Below, piece by piece: positions 54,784 through 63,386 of a DNA stretch of 64,000 nucleotides. The stretch is taken from positions 1 to 64,000 of the forward strand of contig NZ_QVML01000012.1 of the NCBI RefSeq assembly GCF_010501015.1, written 5' to 3'. The notes under the pieces were generated by a model, which was not told the DNA's origin, did not search any database, and was given only the letters and a program-made list of their open reading frames with translations. Origin of the DNA: Bacteroides sp. 214. Its GTDB lineage: Bacteria > Bacteroidota > Bacteroidia > Bacteroidales > Bacteroidaceae. Made by a program: the position numbers and the translations under genes. Position 1 is the first letter of the stretch, and every line of letters starts with the position of its first letter.

Positions 54784-55680
54784 ATGTCGCAACCACTGTT
54801 AAGCATCATCGTACCTTTCTATGGCAATGCCGACAGGCACTTGTTGGAGCGCTGCCTGGAGTCTTTCAAAAGACAAAAGATAGCCGAAGAAAAGTTGGAG
54901 GTGCTTGTGGTTGATGGCGACAGCTTGGGAAATGCACGCAATAGAGGCATTGATCAAGCTCGGGGTAAGTATCTTCTCTTTATCGATGCAGATGATTATC
55001 TCTTTGATAATAAACTACTTCTCTGCCTTCATTCACTCGAAAAACAAAATGCCGATTTACTTGCCTTTGCGCATAAACGGGTATGTGGTGATTTGCACAA
55101 ATCACTGCACTTGCCGCAACCACTCAAGGAAGATCATTATAAAATAGCCGCAGATTATTCGGCAAACAATAATTTCCTCTACACAGCCTGGGGGTATATT
55201 ATGCGTAAAGATCTGCTCGATCGGCATCAAATTCGTTTTAGAGAAGGAGTTTACCACGAAGACGAGTTCTTTACAACCTCAGTTTTCTATTATGCCAACT
55301 ACACCATCATTACCGATCTGGTGGTTTATGCCTATAGCAAACAGGTGGGTTCTATCTTGCATACCATAGATGAGGAGTCACGAAAGAAACGAATTGCCGA
55401 TTTCAAAACGGCTCTTTTTGATGTAAGCAACTTTCTAAACACGAATGCTGTTGCTGATGAGGTTCTTCTTCCTTATTGGGATACTCGCCTCTTAGCCCTT
55501 CATCGTAAAAAGGCATTCCTTACAATAGACTATGTGGTGCAATTATTTCGCAATCGTTGTACACTGCGCTTCATTTATAAAGAACTTTGCTATTTGAAAC
55601 GGGCATCTCTTTTGCCGTTGTCTGGCAAAGTCTATTCGTGGAAATATTGTATAGCTCGTGTACTATCACACCTGATATAA
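54784..55680 (+). CDS. Family 2 glycosyltransferase
   Basis: A 298-residue GT2 enzyme. The GT-A fold begins PLLSIIVPFYGNADRHLLER, with GNARNRGIDQARG and the metal-binding LFIDADDYL motif near residues 67-75. The acceptor side has HEDEFFTT. It transfers a sugar from a nucleotide donor, most likely in capsule or LPS synthesis. It lies 13 bases after the nuclease gene and three before another glycosyltransferase gene, which is probably co-transcribed with it. Confidence 0.88.
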   Translation: MSQPLLSIIVPFYGNADRHLLERCLESFKRQKIAEEKLEVLVVDGDSLGNARNRGIDQARGKYLLFIDADDYLFDNKLLLCLHSLEKQNADLLAFAHKRVCGDLHKSLHLPQPLKEDHYKIAADYSANNNFLYTAWGYIMRKDLLDRHQIRFREGVYHEDEFFTTSVFYYANYTIITDLVVYAYSKQVGSILHTIDEESRKKRIADFKTALFDVSNFLNTNAVADEVLLPYWDTRLLALHRKKAFLTIDYVVQLFRNRCTLRFIYKELCYLKRASLLPLSGKVYSWKYCIARVLSHLI

Positions 55681-55683
55681 CTT

Positions 55684-56781
55684 ATGAAGATATTACTGAT
55701 AGGAGAATTTAGTCGTTTACACTGGACACTGGCCGAGGGACTTAGAGTACTTGGACATGAAGTTTGCGTGGCATCCGATGGTGGTGGTTGGGGGAAATAT
55801 CCGTGCGATATTTTATTGGATCGTCCTACCGATAGCTACAAAGATGGATTTCGTTGTCTTGCAAAAATCTTATATCATCTTCCCTCTTTTACAGGTTTTG
55901 ATGTGGTGCAGGTTATTCATCCCTACTTCTTGCGAATTCGTGCGGAGCGTACTCTGCCTATTTATCGTTTCTTGCGGAGGCATAATGAAAAGGTATTCCT
56001 CGGTGCCTTTGGTACAGACTATTACTATGTGAAAGCTTGTATGGAAACCAATACCTTTCGCTACTCCGATTTCAAAATAGGCGATGTGTATAGAAATATA
56101 GATTTCAACCGTATTGATATTGAAGAGTGTCTGCATGGTGGTGTAGCTAAAGCTAACAAGGAAATTGCCGAAAGTTGCGACGGCATCATCTCTTGTTTGT
56201 ACGAATATGATGTCTCTTATCGCCCTTACTTTCCTGATAAAACGAAATTTATACCATTGCCCATCAATCGCTCGTTGGTTACTCCGCGTGTACGTTATGT
56301 TTCCGATACAATCAACTTTTTCATTGGTATTCAGGCAGCCAAGAACGAATTAAAAGGAACAGATGTAATGCTTCCTGTATTAGAAGCATTGCACCACAAG
56401 TATCCCGACCAATGTACCATAACAAAAGTTGTTTCTGTTCCGTATGATGAATATCAACGTTTACTAAATGCAGCCGATGTGCAGTTAGACCAGTTATACT
56501 CCTATACCCCTTCAATGAATTCGCTCTTGGCTATGGCAAAGGGTATCGTTGTTGTAGGTGGGGGTGAGGAAGAGAACTACGAAATACTGGGCGAAACAAC
56601 TCTTCGTCCCATTGTCAATGTATTGCCCGATGCTGATGATGTGTATCGTAAATTGGAGGAGTTGCTACTGCATAAAGAGCGTATTTCTGAGCTCTCTGCA
56701 CAGGGTATTGAGTATGTAGAGAAGTATCATGACCATGTAAGGGTAGCCCAGCAGTATCTTGATTTTTGGGCTTCTCGCTAA
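55684..56781 (+). CDS. Glycosyltransferase, GT4-like
   Basis: A 365-residue GT-B type transferase. The start MKILLIGEFSRLHWTLAEGL and the Rossmann-like halves fit the family. The C-terminal donor half has TDVMLPVLEALHHKYPDQC and LDQLYSYTPSMNSLLAMAKG, with a Glu-rich loop (GGGEEENYEI) where GT4 enzymes bind the nucleotide sugar. It is not close to any well-known named enzyme. Array D begins ten bases after its stop. Confidence 0.75.
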   Translation: MKILLIGEFSRLHWTLAEGLRVLGHEVCVASDGGGWGKYPCDILLDRPTDSYKDGFRCLAKILYHLPSFTGFDVVQVIHPYFLRIRAERTLPIYRFLRRHNEKVFLGAFGTDYYYVKACMETNTFRYSDFKIGDVYRNIDFNRIDIEECLHGGVAKANKEIAESCDGIISCLYEYDVSYRPYFPDKTKFIPLPINRSLVTPRVRYVSDTINFFIGIQAAKNELKGTDVMLPVLEALHHKYPDQCTITKVVSVPYDEYQRLLNAADVQLDQLYSYTPSMNSLLAMAKGIVVVGGGEEENYEILGETTLRPIVNVLPDADDVYRKLEELLLHKERISELSAQGIEYVEKYHDHVRVAQQYLDFWASR

Positions 56782-56790
56782 TCAAAAAAA

Positions 56791-56887
56791 TGCTTATGGT
56801 TCATTGACCAAATGCTTATGGCATTTGCATCGTTTGCTTATGGTATTCGGGTCAAATGCTTATGGCTCTAGCAGCAAATGCCATAAG
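56791..56887 (+). repeat. 22-base-period intergenic array D
   Basis: TGCTTATGG starts at 56791, 56813, 56835 and 56857, exactly 22 bases apart each time, with different 13-base spacers. After the last unit GCAAATGCCATAAG (56874-56887) is the exact complement of 14 bases of the second unit (56815-56828), and its CCATAAG part also complements the last unit. No reading frame is present. The rest of the gap, 56888-57007, shows nothing recognisable. Confidence 0.85.
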
Positions 56888-57007
56888 TAAAAAATGGACT
56901 TGCAAATGAATACATTTGGACTTTGTTTTGGGTTAAAATGAACTTCAAAACAATCCTCTTCTAAGTGCATTTATCTAGTGTGTTATGTTCCGCTTTCTTC
57001 TTTTTGC

Positions 57008-57015
57008 TATATTTG
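57008..57015 (+). promoter_or_regulatory. -7 box for the TPR regulator
   Basis: TATATTTG at 57008-57015 matches TAnnTTTG, 24 bases before the ATG at 57040. No TTTG box lies at the expected distance. Confidence 0.4.
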
Positions 57016-57039
57016 TACTTCAAAACGCATGAATATATT

Positions 57040-58710
57040 ATGAGATTCTTTTTATACACTGTCATTTTGTTTTTTCTGTATGCCTGTACGCCTTCTCACA
57101 CAAACACTCAGTTGGTTACAGCCGAATCTCTTATGTCTCAATACCCCGACAGTGCTTTGCAAATTCTTCAATCTGTAGTTCATCCACAGGAACTGACGGG
57201 CAGGCAGCAGGCGGATTATTGTTTGTTGCTCTCGCAGGCAATGGATAAAAATCACTTGTCCCTGAACGACTCTTTACTACAAATTGCCCTTGCTTATTAT
57301 GCAGATCGGTCTGACTTAACAAGAAAAGCAATGTCATATTTCTATAAAGGGCGATATCATTATACACAAGGTGAATTTAAAGAAGCAACATTAGCTTTTA
57401 AGGAGGCGGAGAAGTGGGCGGTAGCTGATGCTAATGATGATTTAACCTCAATAATATTCAACTCTTTGGGCTATATCAACAAGAACGAACTTGATTTTGA
57501 TAAGGCGTTGTCCTACTTTAAGCAATCGTTTCGTGTTTCTGAAAAAATGAATAATATAGAACGAGCCGTTTATAACCTGCAGGAAATAGCTAACGTGTTT
57601 TTCTATATGGAACAGCCGGATAGTGTGTTGCATTACCATGAACAGCTTATTTCAAAACTCGAATTGTGTAACAATGACCAGAAAGCTTATGTGTATCACT
57701 GCTTGGGAATATTTCATATAGAACATGGAAGCTCTGATAAAGCGTTGGAGTATCTTCAATGTTCACTACATTATAATGACGAGGAGATAATGCCCTATAC
57801 ATATGCTGCACTTGCCGATTTATATGCAAAGGAAGGTGACTCAGAGAAAACAACATACTACTTACAAAAATTGGGTTCCATAGATAATGGAGCTTTTAAT
57901 ATTACGGTTTTAGAGTCAAAACTTTCTTTTTTATTACGTACGGAAGCAAGCGAGGAAATTGCTTTAGTTGCCGATAGCCTAGTTTCTGCTATTCAAGATG
58001 CATATAATAGTATATTGGATAGAAATATTTCGGAAATTCAAGAGAAATATGATAATAAGTCTCTTAAGATGAAGCATGAACTCATGCAATATCAACTAGG
58101 TGTATTGTTTATGCTTTTTGTATTTCTTAGTTTGCTTATATTCTATTTTTACCGGAGATATAAAAATAAAAGGGAAGCGGCAATAAGAGAAAAGATTAGA
58201 AGTAAAGAAGCGGAGCTGATGACGTATAGATTGCAGTTGCAGACATTGGAAGATGAAATGAATCAAGGTGAAGAAGAAAGGCAATACCTGCTTGCGCGAC
58301 ATAACGAACTGGAAGAGAAAATCAGAACAAAGACTCACGAGATAGCATCTTATGTGAAACTACAAACGAGTTTGTCTCAATATGAAAAGGAGTTGGAGTA
58401 CAAGTCTTCTGTTTTACAAGGGATAGAGATATATCGGTCCTTGTTAGATGGTGAGAATCGAATTCTTCAAAAGTCTGATTTTCAGCATCTCATTATTTTC
58501 TATACGTTGCTGAATCCCTATTTTATGGGGATTGTAAATAATCATTCTTCATCGGATATTGAAAAGATAATTTCTATACTGTATAAAGCAGGCTTGTCTC
58601 GCGAACGCATTGCTGCAGCTTTAAGCCAAGAAGCAGACAGTATTACCCGTCGCAAAAATCGAATGAAGAATAAAGGGTTTGATTTAGATCAACTAATTAA
58701 ATTAGGCTGA
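57040..58710 (+). CDS. Membrane-anchored TPR protein with HTH-like C-terminus
   Basis: A 556-residue protein. I place the start at 57040 (MRFFLYTVILFFLYACTPSH), where a lipobox-like LYAC follows a hydrophobic stretch; an open frame runs back to 56965. TPR repeats fill about 30-330, a membrane helix lies near 350-370 (LGVLFMLFVFLSLLIFYFYR), then a long charged coiled coil and a C-terminal helix-turn-helix-like segment (LYKAGLSRERIAAALSQEAD, SITRRKNRMKNKGF). This layout is common in Bacteroides and suggests a sensor that signals across the membrane to DNA. Ligand and target genes are unknown. Confidence 0.78.
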   Translation: MRFFLYTVILFFLYACTPSHTNTQLVTAESLMSQYPDSALQILQSVVHPQELTGRQQADYCLLLSQAMDKNHLSLNDSLLQIALAYYADRSDLTRKAMSYFYKGRYHYTQGEFKEATLAFKEAEKWAVADANDDLTSIIFNSLGYINKNELDFDKALSYFKQSFRVSEKMNNIERAVYNLQEIANVFFYMEQPDSVLHYHEQLISKLELCNNDQKAYVYHCLGIFHIEHGSSDKALEYLQCSLHYNDEEIMPYTYAALADLYAKEGDSEKTTYYLQKLGSIDNGAFNITVLESKLSFLLRTEASEEIALVADSLVSAIQDAYNSILDRNISEIQEKYDNKSLKMKHELMQYQLGVLFMLFVFLSLLIFYFYRRYKNKREAAIREKIRSKEAELMTYRLQLQTLEDEMNQGEEERQYLLARHNELEEKIRTKTHEIASYVKLQTSLSQYEKELEYKSSVLQGIEIYRSLLDGENRILQKSDFQHLIIFYTLLNPYFMGIVNNHSSSDIEKIISILYKAGLSRERIAAALSQEADSITRRKNRMKNKGFDLDQLIKLG

Positions 58711-58721
58711 ATCTTTATCAA

Positions 58722-59822
58722 TTACTCAAATCCATTTACTGCTTTAATAACTGCTTTCACCTCCGCGTCTGTCATCATTGGCGACATTGGTAGGCTCAAT
58801 TCTTCACGATGTATTTGTTCGGTAACGGGCAAGAAGTGTTTTTCATACTCTTTCAGCGCAGGTTGTAAGTGTGGCGGAGTGGGGTAGTGAATATGTGTTT
58901 GCACACCATTTTTCAACAACCAACTCTGCAATACATCTCTTCGTTGGCAGAAAATCGGGAATACATGAAATACGTGGCTGTCCCAGTTTTCTACTTTGGG
59001 CAGTGTAATGAATGGGTGGTCTATACCTTTTAGATACCGTTTGGCAATGGCTCTTCTGCGATTGTTATCGTCGTTCAGTCGTTTGAGCTTAACCGAAAGA
59101 GCAACAGACTGTATCTCTTCCAAACGGCTATTGATTCCTTTTTGTACATGTTTATACTTTTGCAAACAGCCGTAGTTGGCAAGAGAACGTACCATATCAG
59201 CAAGATTTTTATCGCTGCTGGTTATAGCTCCGCCATTTCCCAGTGCGCCAAGATTTTTGGATGGATAAAAGCTAAAAGCAGCAGCGTCTCCGAGATTACC
59301 GGTTTTTTTACCTTTGTAGACAGCACCAGCTGCTTGTGCGGCATCTTCAATGACTTTCAGGTTGTTCTTTTTTGCTATCTTGTTAATAACATCCATTTCG
59401 GCGCATTGACCATAAAGGTGCACGGGTAATATAGCCTTGGTACGTTCGGTAATCAGTGATTCAAGTCGGTTTACATTTATATTGTAGGTCTCTGGTGAAG
59501 GTTCACAAAAAACAGGCTTCATTCCGGCACGGATAACCGCAAGAATTGTAGCTATAAATGTATTGGCAGGGACAATTACTTCATCATCTTTTTCCATAGC
59601 TCCAAGTTCTTGATAGGCAAGGAGTATTAAGGTAAGAGCATCCAGTCCATTAGCTACCCCAACGCAATAGGAAGTATGGCAGTAAAGTGCAAATTCTTCT
59701 TCAAAGCGTGTGGTTTCTTCTCCACAGAGGTAGTAACCGGAGTGAACCACTCGTGTAATTTCTTCGGAAAGTTGTGGCTCAAATGAGTTGTTGATACGTT
59801 GTAGGTCTAAAAAAGAGATCAT
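58722..59822 (-). CDS. DegT/DnrJ/EryC1-family aminotransferase
   Basis: A 366-residue PLP-dependent sugar aminotransferase. The catalytic Lys is Lys189 in [15 protein letters not shown]. The motifs [26 protein letters not shown] and [15 protein letters not shown] are typical. It probably makes an amino sugar on a dTDP or UDP carrier (similar to FdtB/WecE types), and the acyltransferase gene 12 bases upstream in the same operon could then acylate that product. It converges on the TPR regulator gene with only 11 bases between the stops. Confidence 0.9.
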   Translation of the reverse strand: MISFLDLQRINNSFEPQLSEEITRVVHSGYYLCGEETTRFEEEFALYCHTSYCVGVANGLDALTLILLAYQELGAMEKDDEVIVPANTFIATILAVIRAGMKPVFCEPSPETYNINVNRLESLITERTKAILPVHLYGQCAEMDVINKIAKKNNLKVIEDAAQAAGAVYKGKKTGNLGDAAAFSFYPSKNLGALGNGGAITSSDKNLADMVRSLANYGCLQKYKHVQKGINSRLEEIQSVALSVKLKRLNDDNNRRRAIAKRYLKGIDHPFITLPKVENWDSHVFHVFPIFCQRRDVLQSWLLKNGVQTHIHYPTPPHLQPALKEYEKHFLPVTEQIHREELSLPMSPMMTDAEVKAVIKAVNGFE

Positions 59823-59834
59823 ATTTATAGGATA

Positions 59835-60770
59835 TTAAAGTCTTATTCGATAAGTGTCGTACATAATGGCTCTTCCGCCAAATCCTTCTTTCTGTGATAC
59901 CAGTCCTTTATTAAGGTACCATCCGCTTTCTTCTACAGATATACCAAAATCGAGATAGCGTTTGTGCGCGTATCGTTCATGGATGAGATAGCTAAACAAA
60001 AAATCGAGTGCTCCCAATGTCTTTCCTTTTTTGTTGGAAGCGATGTATTGTAGGTGGGCAACCTGTTTAGTGTCGTAAACAATGGTTCCGGCAATCATTT
60101 CCTTTTTGTCGTACACGCCAAAAAACTTAATTTCCTCAGGAAACAGTTGCATGAGATGATGCATTTCGGCTTCGGAATGTACAGGAGTAGTGTTATGTTT
60201 TTCCTGAAGTAAATGACTCAGGATATGCCAGAATGGAGTGATGTCTGTTGTTTCGTGAATACGAAGCTCACTCTTTGCTGCACGCTTTATCTGTCTTTCG
60301 CGGAGTGTTTTGAATGGTTGTGTTTGTTCCAGAAGAATGGTGGTAGATAATTTCCTTTCAAATAATTCGGCTTTGTTCCTGAAGAGCGCATAAAGATCCT
60401 CTTCGGCAGGATAGGCATGATAAATAGCAGGAATGGCACGATAAATCAGTTGTTCTACCTTAAATTCTTCTTTTAAGTGAGTTAATATTAATTCAAAAAA
60501 CTTTAAAATATGCGAAATGGTAACTTGGTATGAAAAAATCATTCCACCATAAGTTAGCCCTTGATGGGTATGATATATATTGCCGGCCAAGTTGCCCGGT
60601 ACTACAGCCATTAATTCATTGCCTTTATAGCATAGGAGTGAGTGTTCGGGGAATCTAACGCCGTGATATTCAATGTATTCTCTCGAAAGTAAGAATGTTC
60701 CATTTCTGGAAGATTGGATGAATTGATTCCATTCTTCTCTTTTTTCGGGAGTGTAACAAACAATTTGCAT
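59835..60770 (-). CDS. GNAT/FemAB-like acyltransferase
   Basis: A 311-residue protein of the GNAT-fold family with FemAB-like layout. Segments such as GTFLLSREYIEYHG near the start, GTIVYDTKQVAHLQYIASN and LDFLFSYLIHERYAHKRYLD fit acyl-CoA or aminoacyl-tRNA dependent N-acyltransferases. It is the first gene of a two-gene operon with the DegT aminotransferase, so acylation of an amino sugar is the simplest idea, but a peptidoglycan-related role cannot be excluded. Confidence 0.72.
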   Translation of the reverse strand: MQIVCYTPEKREEWNQFIQSSRNGTFLLSREYIEYHGVRFPEHSLLCYKGNELMAVVPGNLAGNIYHTHQGLTYGGMIFSYQVTISHILKFFELILTHLKEEFKVEQLIYRAIPAIYHAYPAEEDLYALFRNKAELFERKLSTTILLEQTQPFKTLRERQIKRAAKSELRIHETTDITPFWHILSHLLQEKHNTTPVHSEAEMHHLMQLFPEEIKFFGVYDKKEMIAGTIVYDTKQVAHLQYIASNKKGKTLGALDFLFSYLIHERYAHKRYLDFGISVEESGWYLNKGLVSQKEGFGGRAIMYDTYRIRL

Positions 60771-60935
60771 GCTTTCTATTCAACAATATTATTGGTTTTC
60801 AAATATACGGCTATTTATTGTTTCCGTAAATTGTTTTTTCTTTTTTTCAAAAACCTTTTTCCTTAGAGAGTGTTGTTATATTTTGCTTTAGAACTAAAAC
60901 TATAAAGAATAATAACCACTTAATTATGTAAAATT

Positions 60936-62117
60936 ATGAAGAAAAGTCTAATGTTACTGGCGTTTGCCGGTTTGTCTTCTGTGGCAATGGCACAGAATGT
61001 AGCAGGATATCAGAATACATCTGATAACAAGTATGAAGTATTTACGAATAAGTTTTGGAACAACTGGTTTATATCCGCAGGTGGTGGTGCCGAAATATTG
61101 ATGGGCAACGGTGATGCTGCAGGTAAGGTGAAAGACCGTATTAGTCCTACGTTGAATTTTTCTGTAGGAAAATGGTTTACTCCCGGTTTGGCGCTTCGTT
61201 TGCAATATAGCGGTTTGCAAGCTCGTGGTTTTACCAAAGAGGCTGATAATGGTTATATCGACGGCGGCTTCCAAAATAGTGCTAACGCGTACAAGCAGAA
61301 GTTTAATTATATGAATTTGCATGGTGACGCGTTGTTTAATCTGAACGCTTTAATAGGCGGTTACAACCCTAAGCGTGTTTACGAAGTCATTCCTTATGTG
61401 GGTGTGGGTGTTACACACAGCTATTCATCTCCTAAGAGGGAGGCGTTGAGTGTAAACGCAGGTATCATCAACCGTTTCCGTCTATCATCAGCAATGGATA
61501 TCAATCTGGAGTTGAGTGCTATGGGTGTTGAAAATAAATTTGATGGCGAGCTACATGGTAAAAGAGACTTTGATGGTGTTTTGTCAGCTACCGTTGGTTT
61601 GACTTACCGTTTCCCCAAACGTGAATTTAAGAAACCGGTTGCAGTTCGTCAGTTAATCAGCGAAGGTGAACTGAGCAACATTCGTGAAAAGATGAATGCA
61701 CTTGCTGCCGAAAACGGAACCTTGAAAAGAGATTTAGCCGAAGCACAGAAAGAACCTGAAGTTATATCGACCGAGGTAATTGTGAAAACTCCGGATATCG
61801 CCCCACGTTCTGTATTCTTTAATATTGGTTCAGCCAAAGTTTCCGAACAGGAATTGGTTAACTTAGAATTCCTGGCCGACCAAATGAAAGAGTATCCTAA
61901 TCTGAAATTTAAGGTTACAGGTTATGCCGACTCTTCAACCGGTTCTGTTGAAACAAACAAACGATTGAGCATTCAGCGTGCACAAGCTGTAGTAGATGCG
62001 TTGGTAGGAACATACAATATTGATCGAAACCGAATGACTATAGATGCAGTCGGTGGTGTATCTAAGTTTGATAAAGTCTACCTGAACCGCATGGCGCTGG
62101 TTGATGTAGTGAAATAA
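60936..62117 (+). CDS. OmpA-family outer-membrane protein
   Basis: A 393-residue major porin-like protein. The signal peptide is MKKSLMLLAFAGLSSVAMAQ. An N-terminal eight-strand barrel spans about 40-235 (for example FISAGGGAEILMGN, LSATVGLTYRFPKR). A short coiled coil (REKMNALAAENGTLKRDLAE) leads into the peptidoglycan-binding OmpA domain from about 285, with GYADSSTGSVETNKRLSIQR as the core motif. It ties the outer membrane to the cell wall and is usually very highly expressed in this order. A strong terminator follows directly. Confidence 0.93.
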   Translation: MKKSLMLLAFAGLSSVAMAQNVAGYQNTSDNKYEVFTNKFWNNWFISAGGGAEILMGNGDAAGKVKDRISPTLNFSVGKWFTPGLALRLQYSGLQARGFTKEADNGYIDGGFQNSANAYKQKFNYMNLHGDALFNLNALIGGYNPKRVYEVIPYVGVGVTHSYSSPKREALSVNAGIINRFRLSSAMDINLELSAMGVENKFDGELHGKRDFDGVLSATVGLTYRFPKREFKKPVAVRQLISEGELSNIREKMNALAAENGTLKRDLAEAQKEPEVISTEVIVKTPDIAPRSVFFNIGSAKVSEQELVNLEFLADQMKEYPNLKFKVTGYADSSTGSVETNKRLSIQRAQAVVDALVGTYNIDRNRMTIDAVGGVSKFDKVYLNRMALVDVVK

Positions 62118-62157
62118 AAAAAGAGTCCGGCTCACACACGAGCCGGACTCTTTTTTT
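62116..62157. terminator. Strong bidirectional terminator after the OmpA gene
   Basis: An 18-base stem (62116-62133 / 62140-62157) with core GAGTCCGGCTC and a six-base ACACAC loop, flanked by A and T runs on both sides. It serves the OmpA gene and the convergent trpS gene (stop at 62172). Confidence 0.92.
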
Positions 62158-62171
62158 ATATTCTTAAGCGC

Positions 62172-63155
62172 TTACTTGAAACCAATAATTCGGCGCACTT
62201 CCTGTATTGTTTTAACAGCACTTTCTCTTGCTTTCTCTGCACCTTGTAGTGCTATCTTATCAAGTAATTCAGTGTTGTTTGTATATTCTTCAATACGTTC
62301 GCGAATAGGATTGGTAAACGTAACAATGTCTTCGGCTAATTGTTTTTTAAGATCACCGTAGCGAATGGAGCAATCGTTCCATTTTTCTTCAAAATAGTTG
62401 TAGGTGTCCTTGCTTGAAACAATATCAAGGAAGGTAAACAGGTTTTGAATAACCTCGGGCTTTTCGCTATTGGGCACTGTAGGTCCTGCGTCGGTAACAG
62501 CTTTCATTACTTTCTTGCGAATAGATTTCTCGTCTTCGTAGAGGTAGATGCAGTTGCCGTCTGATTTACCCATTTTGCCGGAACCGTCTAAACCAGGGAT
62601 TTTAATGGCTTTATCTGTAAAAGAGAATGAAGCTGGTTCGGGGAAAAGCTCCACTTCATACATATTATTAAATCTACGGGCAAATTTGCGTGCCATTTCC
62701 ATGTTTTGCTCCTGGTCTTTTCCTACAGGGACTTTTACTGCACGATGAATTAGGATATCTGCAGCCATAAGTGTAGGATAAGTTAATAATCCGGCATTTA
62801 CATTGTCAGGTTGTTGACGTGCCTTTTCTTTGAAAGTAGTGGTACGTTCCAACTCGCCAAGGTAGGCGTTCATGTTCAAATAAAGATATAATTCCAGTAC
62901 CTCTTTAACATCACTCTGTATATAGATAGTCGCCTTTTCGGGGTCAATACCGCATGCCAAATACTCAGCAAGAATGGTGCGGGCGCTATTTACGATGCTT
63001 TCGGGTTTAGGGCGGGTCGTCAAGGAATGCCAGTCGGCTATAAAGAAGTAACAATTATACTCATTTTGCATTTGAACAAAACTTTTGATTGCTCCAAAAT
63101 AATTACCTAAGTGTAGGTTACCTGTAGGACGAATACCGCTTACAACTGTTTCCAT
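62172..63155 (-). CDS. trpS: Tryptophanyl-tRNA synthetase
   Basis: A 327-residue class I synthetase that charges tRNA-Trp. I start it at 63155 (METVVSGIRPTGNLHLGNYF), not at an in-frame ATG at 63299, which would add 48 non-family residues and overlap the carB leader. The HIGH-like motif is HLGN (15-18) and the KMSKS-like loop GKMGKSDG stands near 195. The length is standard (about 330). It is divergent from carB. Confidence 0.96.
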   Translation of the reverse strand: METVVSGIRPTGNLHLGNYFGAIKSFVQMQNEYNCYFFIADWHSLTTRPKPESIVNSARTILAEYLACGIDPEKATIYIQSDVKEVLELYLYLNMNAYLGELERTTTFKEKARQQPDNVNAGLLTYPTLMAADILIHRAVKVPVGKDQEQNMEMARKFARRFNNMYEVELFPEPASFSFTDKAIKIPGLDGSGKMGKSDGNCIYLYEDEKSIRKKVMKAVTDAGPTVPNSEKPEVIQNLFTFLDIVSSKDTYNYFEEKWNDCSIRYGDLKKQLAEDIVTFTNPIRERIEEYTNNTELLDKIALQGAEKARESAVKTIQEVRRIIGFK

Positions 63156-63234
63156 AAATCTATTAAATACTTTAAATGTGGCGCAAAAATAAACAAAAAG
63201 ATTGGATAATCTTGGGGATATGCAAAATAAGTAG

Positions 63235-63242
63235 TTACTTTG
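63235..63242 (+). promoter_or_regulatory. Possible -7 box for the carB leader transcript
   Basis: TTACTTTG at 63235-63242 is one base off TAnnTTTG. It would start a transcript near 63249, just before the leader ORF. The -33 box is unclear. Confidence 0.3.
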
Positions 63243-63260
63243 CACAAACTTTAAGGTACG

Positions 63261-63335
63261 ATGTTTAAAGAGAAGAAAAAGTCGTTTACAAACGTTCAAA
63301 ATAGGTTGATGCGTTCTCCTTTTCGCAAGGGGTAA
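63261..63335 (+). CDS. Possible carB leader peptide
   Basis: A 24-codon ORF, MFKEKKKSFTNVQ then NRLMRSPFRKG, begins at an ATG soon after the putative transcription start, and its stop codon lies inside the downstream terminator hairpin. It is basic, with three Arg (codons at 63303, 63312 and 63324) and six Lys. The overlap of ORF end and hairpin is the layout of a transcription attenuator. No ribosome-binding site is obvious, so this is a hypothesis. Confidence 0.35.
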   Translation: MFKEKKKSFTNVQNRLMRSPFRKG

Positions 63336-63348
63336 CGCATTTTTTTTG
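63309..63348 (+). terminator. Intrinsic terminator in the carB leader
   Basis: ATGCGTT (63309-63315) pairs with AACGCAT (63334-63340), and CTCCTT/AAGGGG (63316-63321/63327-63332) extends the stem around a short loop. Eight Ts follow. It stands 39 bases before the carB ATG, so carB is either under attenuation control or insulated from a short upstream transcript. Confidence 0.72.
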
Positions 63349-63386
63349 TCTGCAAACTCGAAACAAATTAAATAAGTATAGAAGAA

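Noticed and set aside
56791..56887. The 22-base arrays could be short CRISPR arrays or plasmid-type iterons.
   Set aside because: Units share only about 9-10 bases with 12-13-base spacers, far below CRISPR sizes, and no cas genes are present. No rep or dnaA gene or origin-like AT region accompanies them.
63156..63299. An N-terminal extension of trpS to 63299.
   Set aside because: The extra 48 residues are hydrophobic and unlike any TrpS, and they overlap the divergent carB leader; METVVSGIRPTGN is the normal start.
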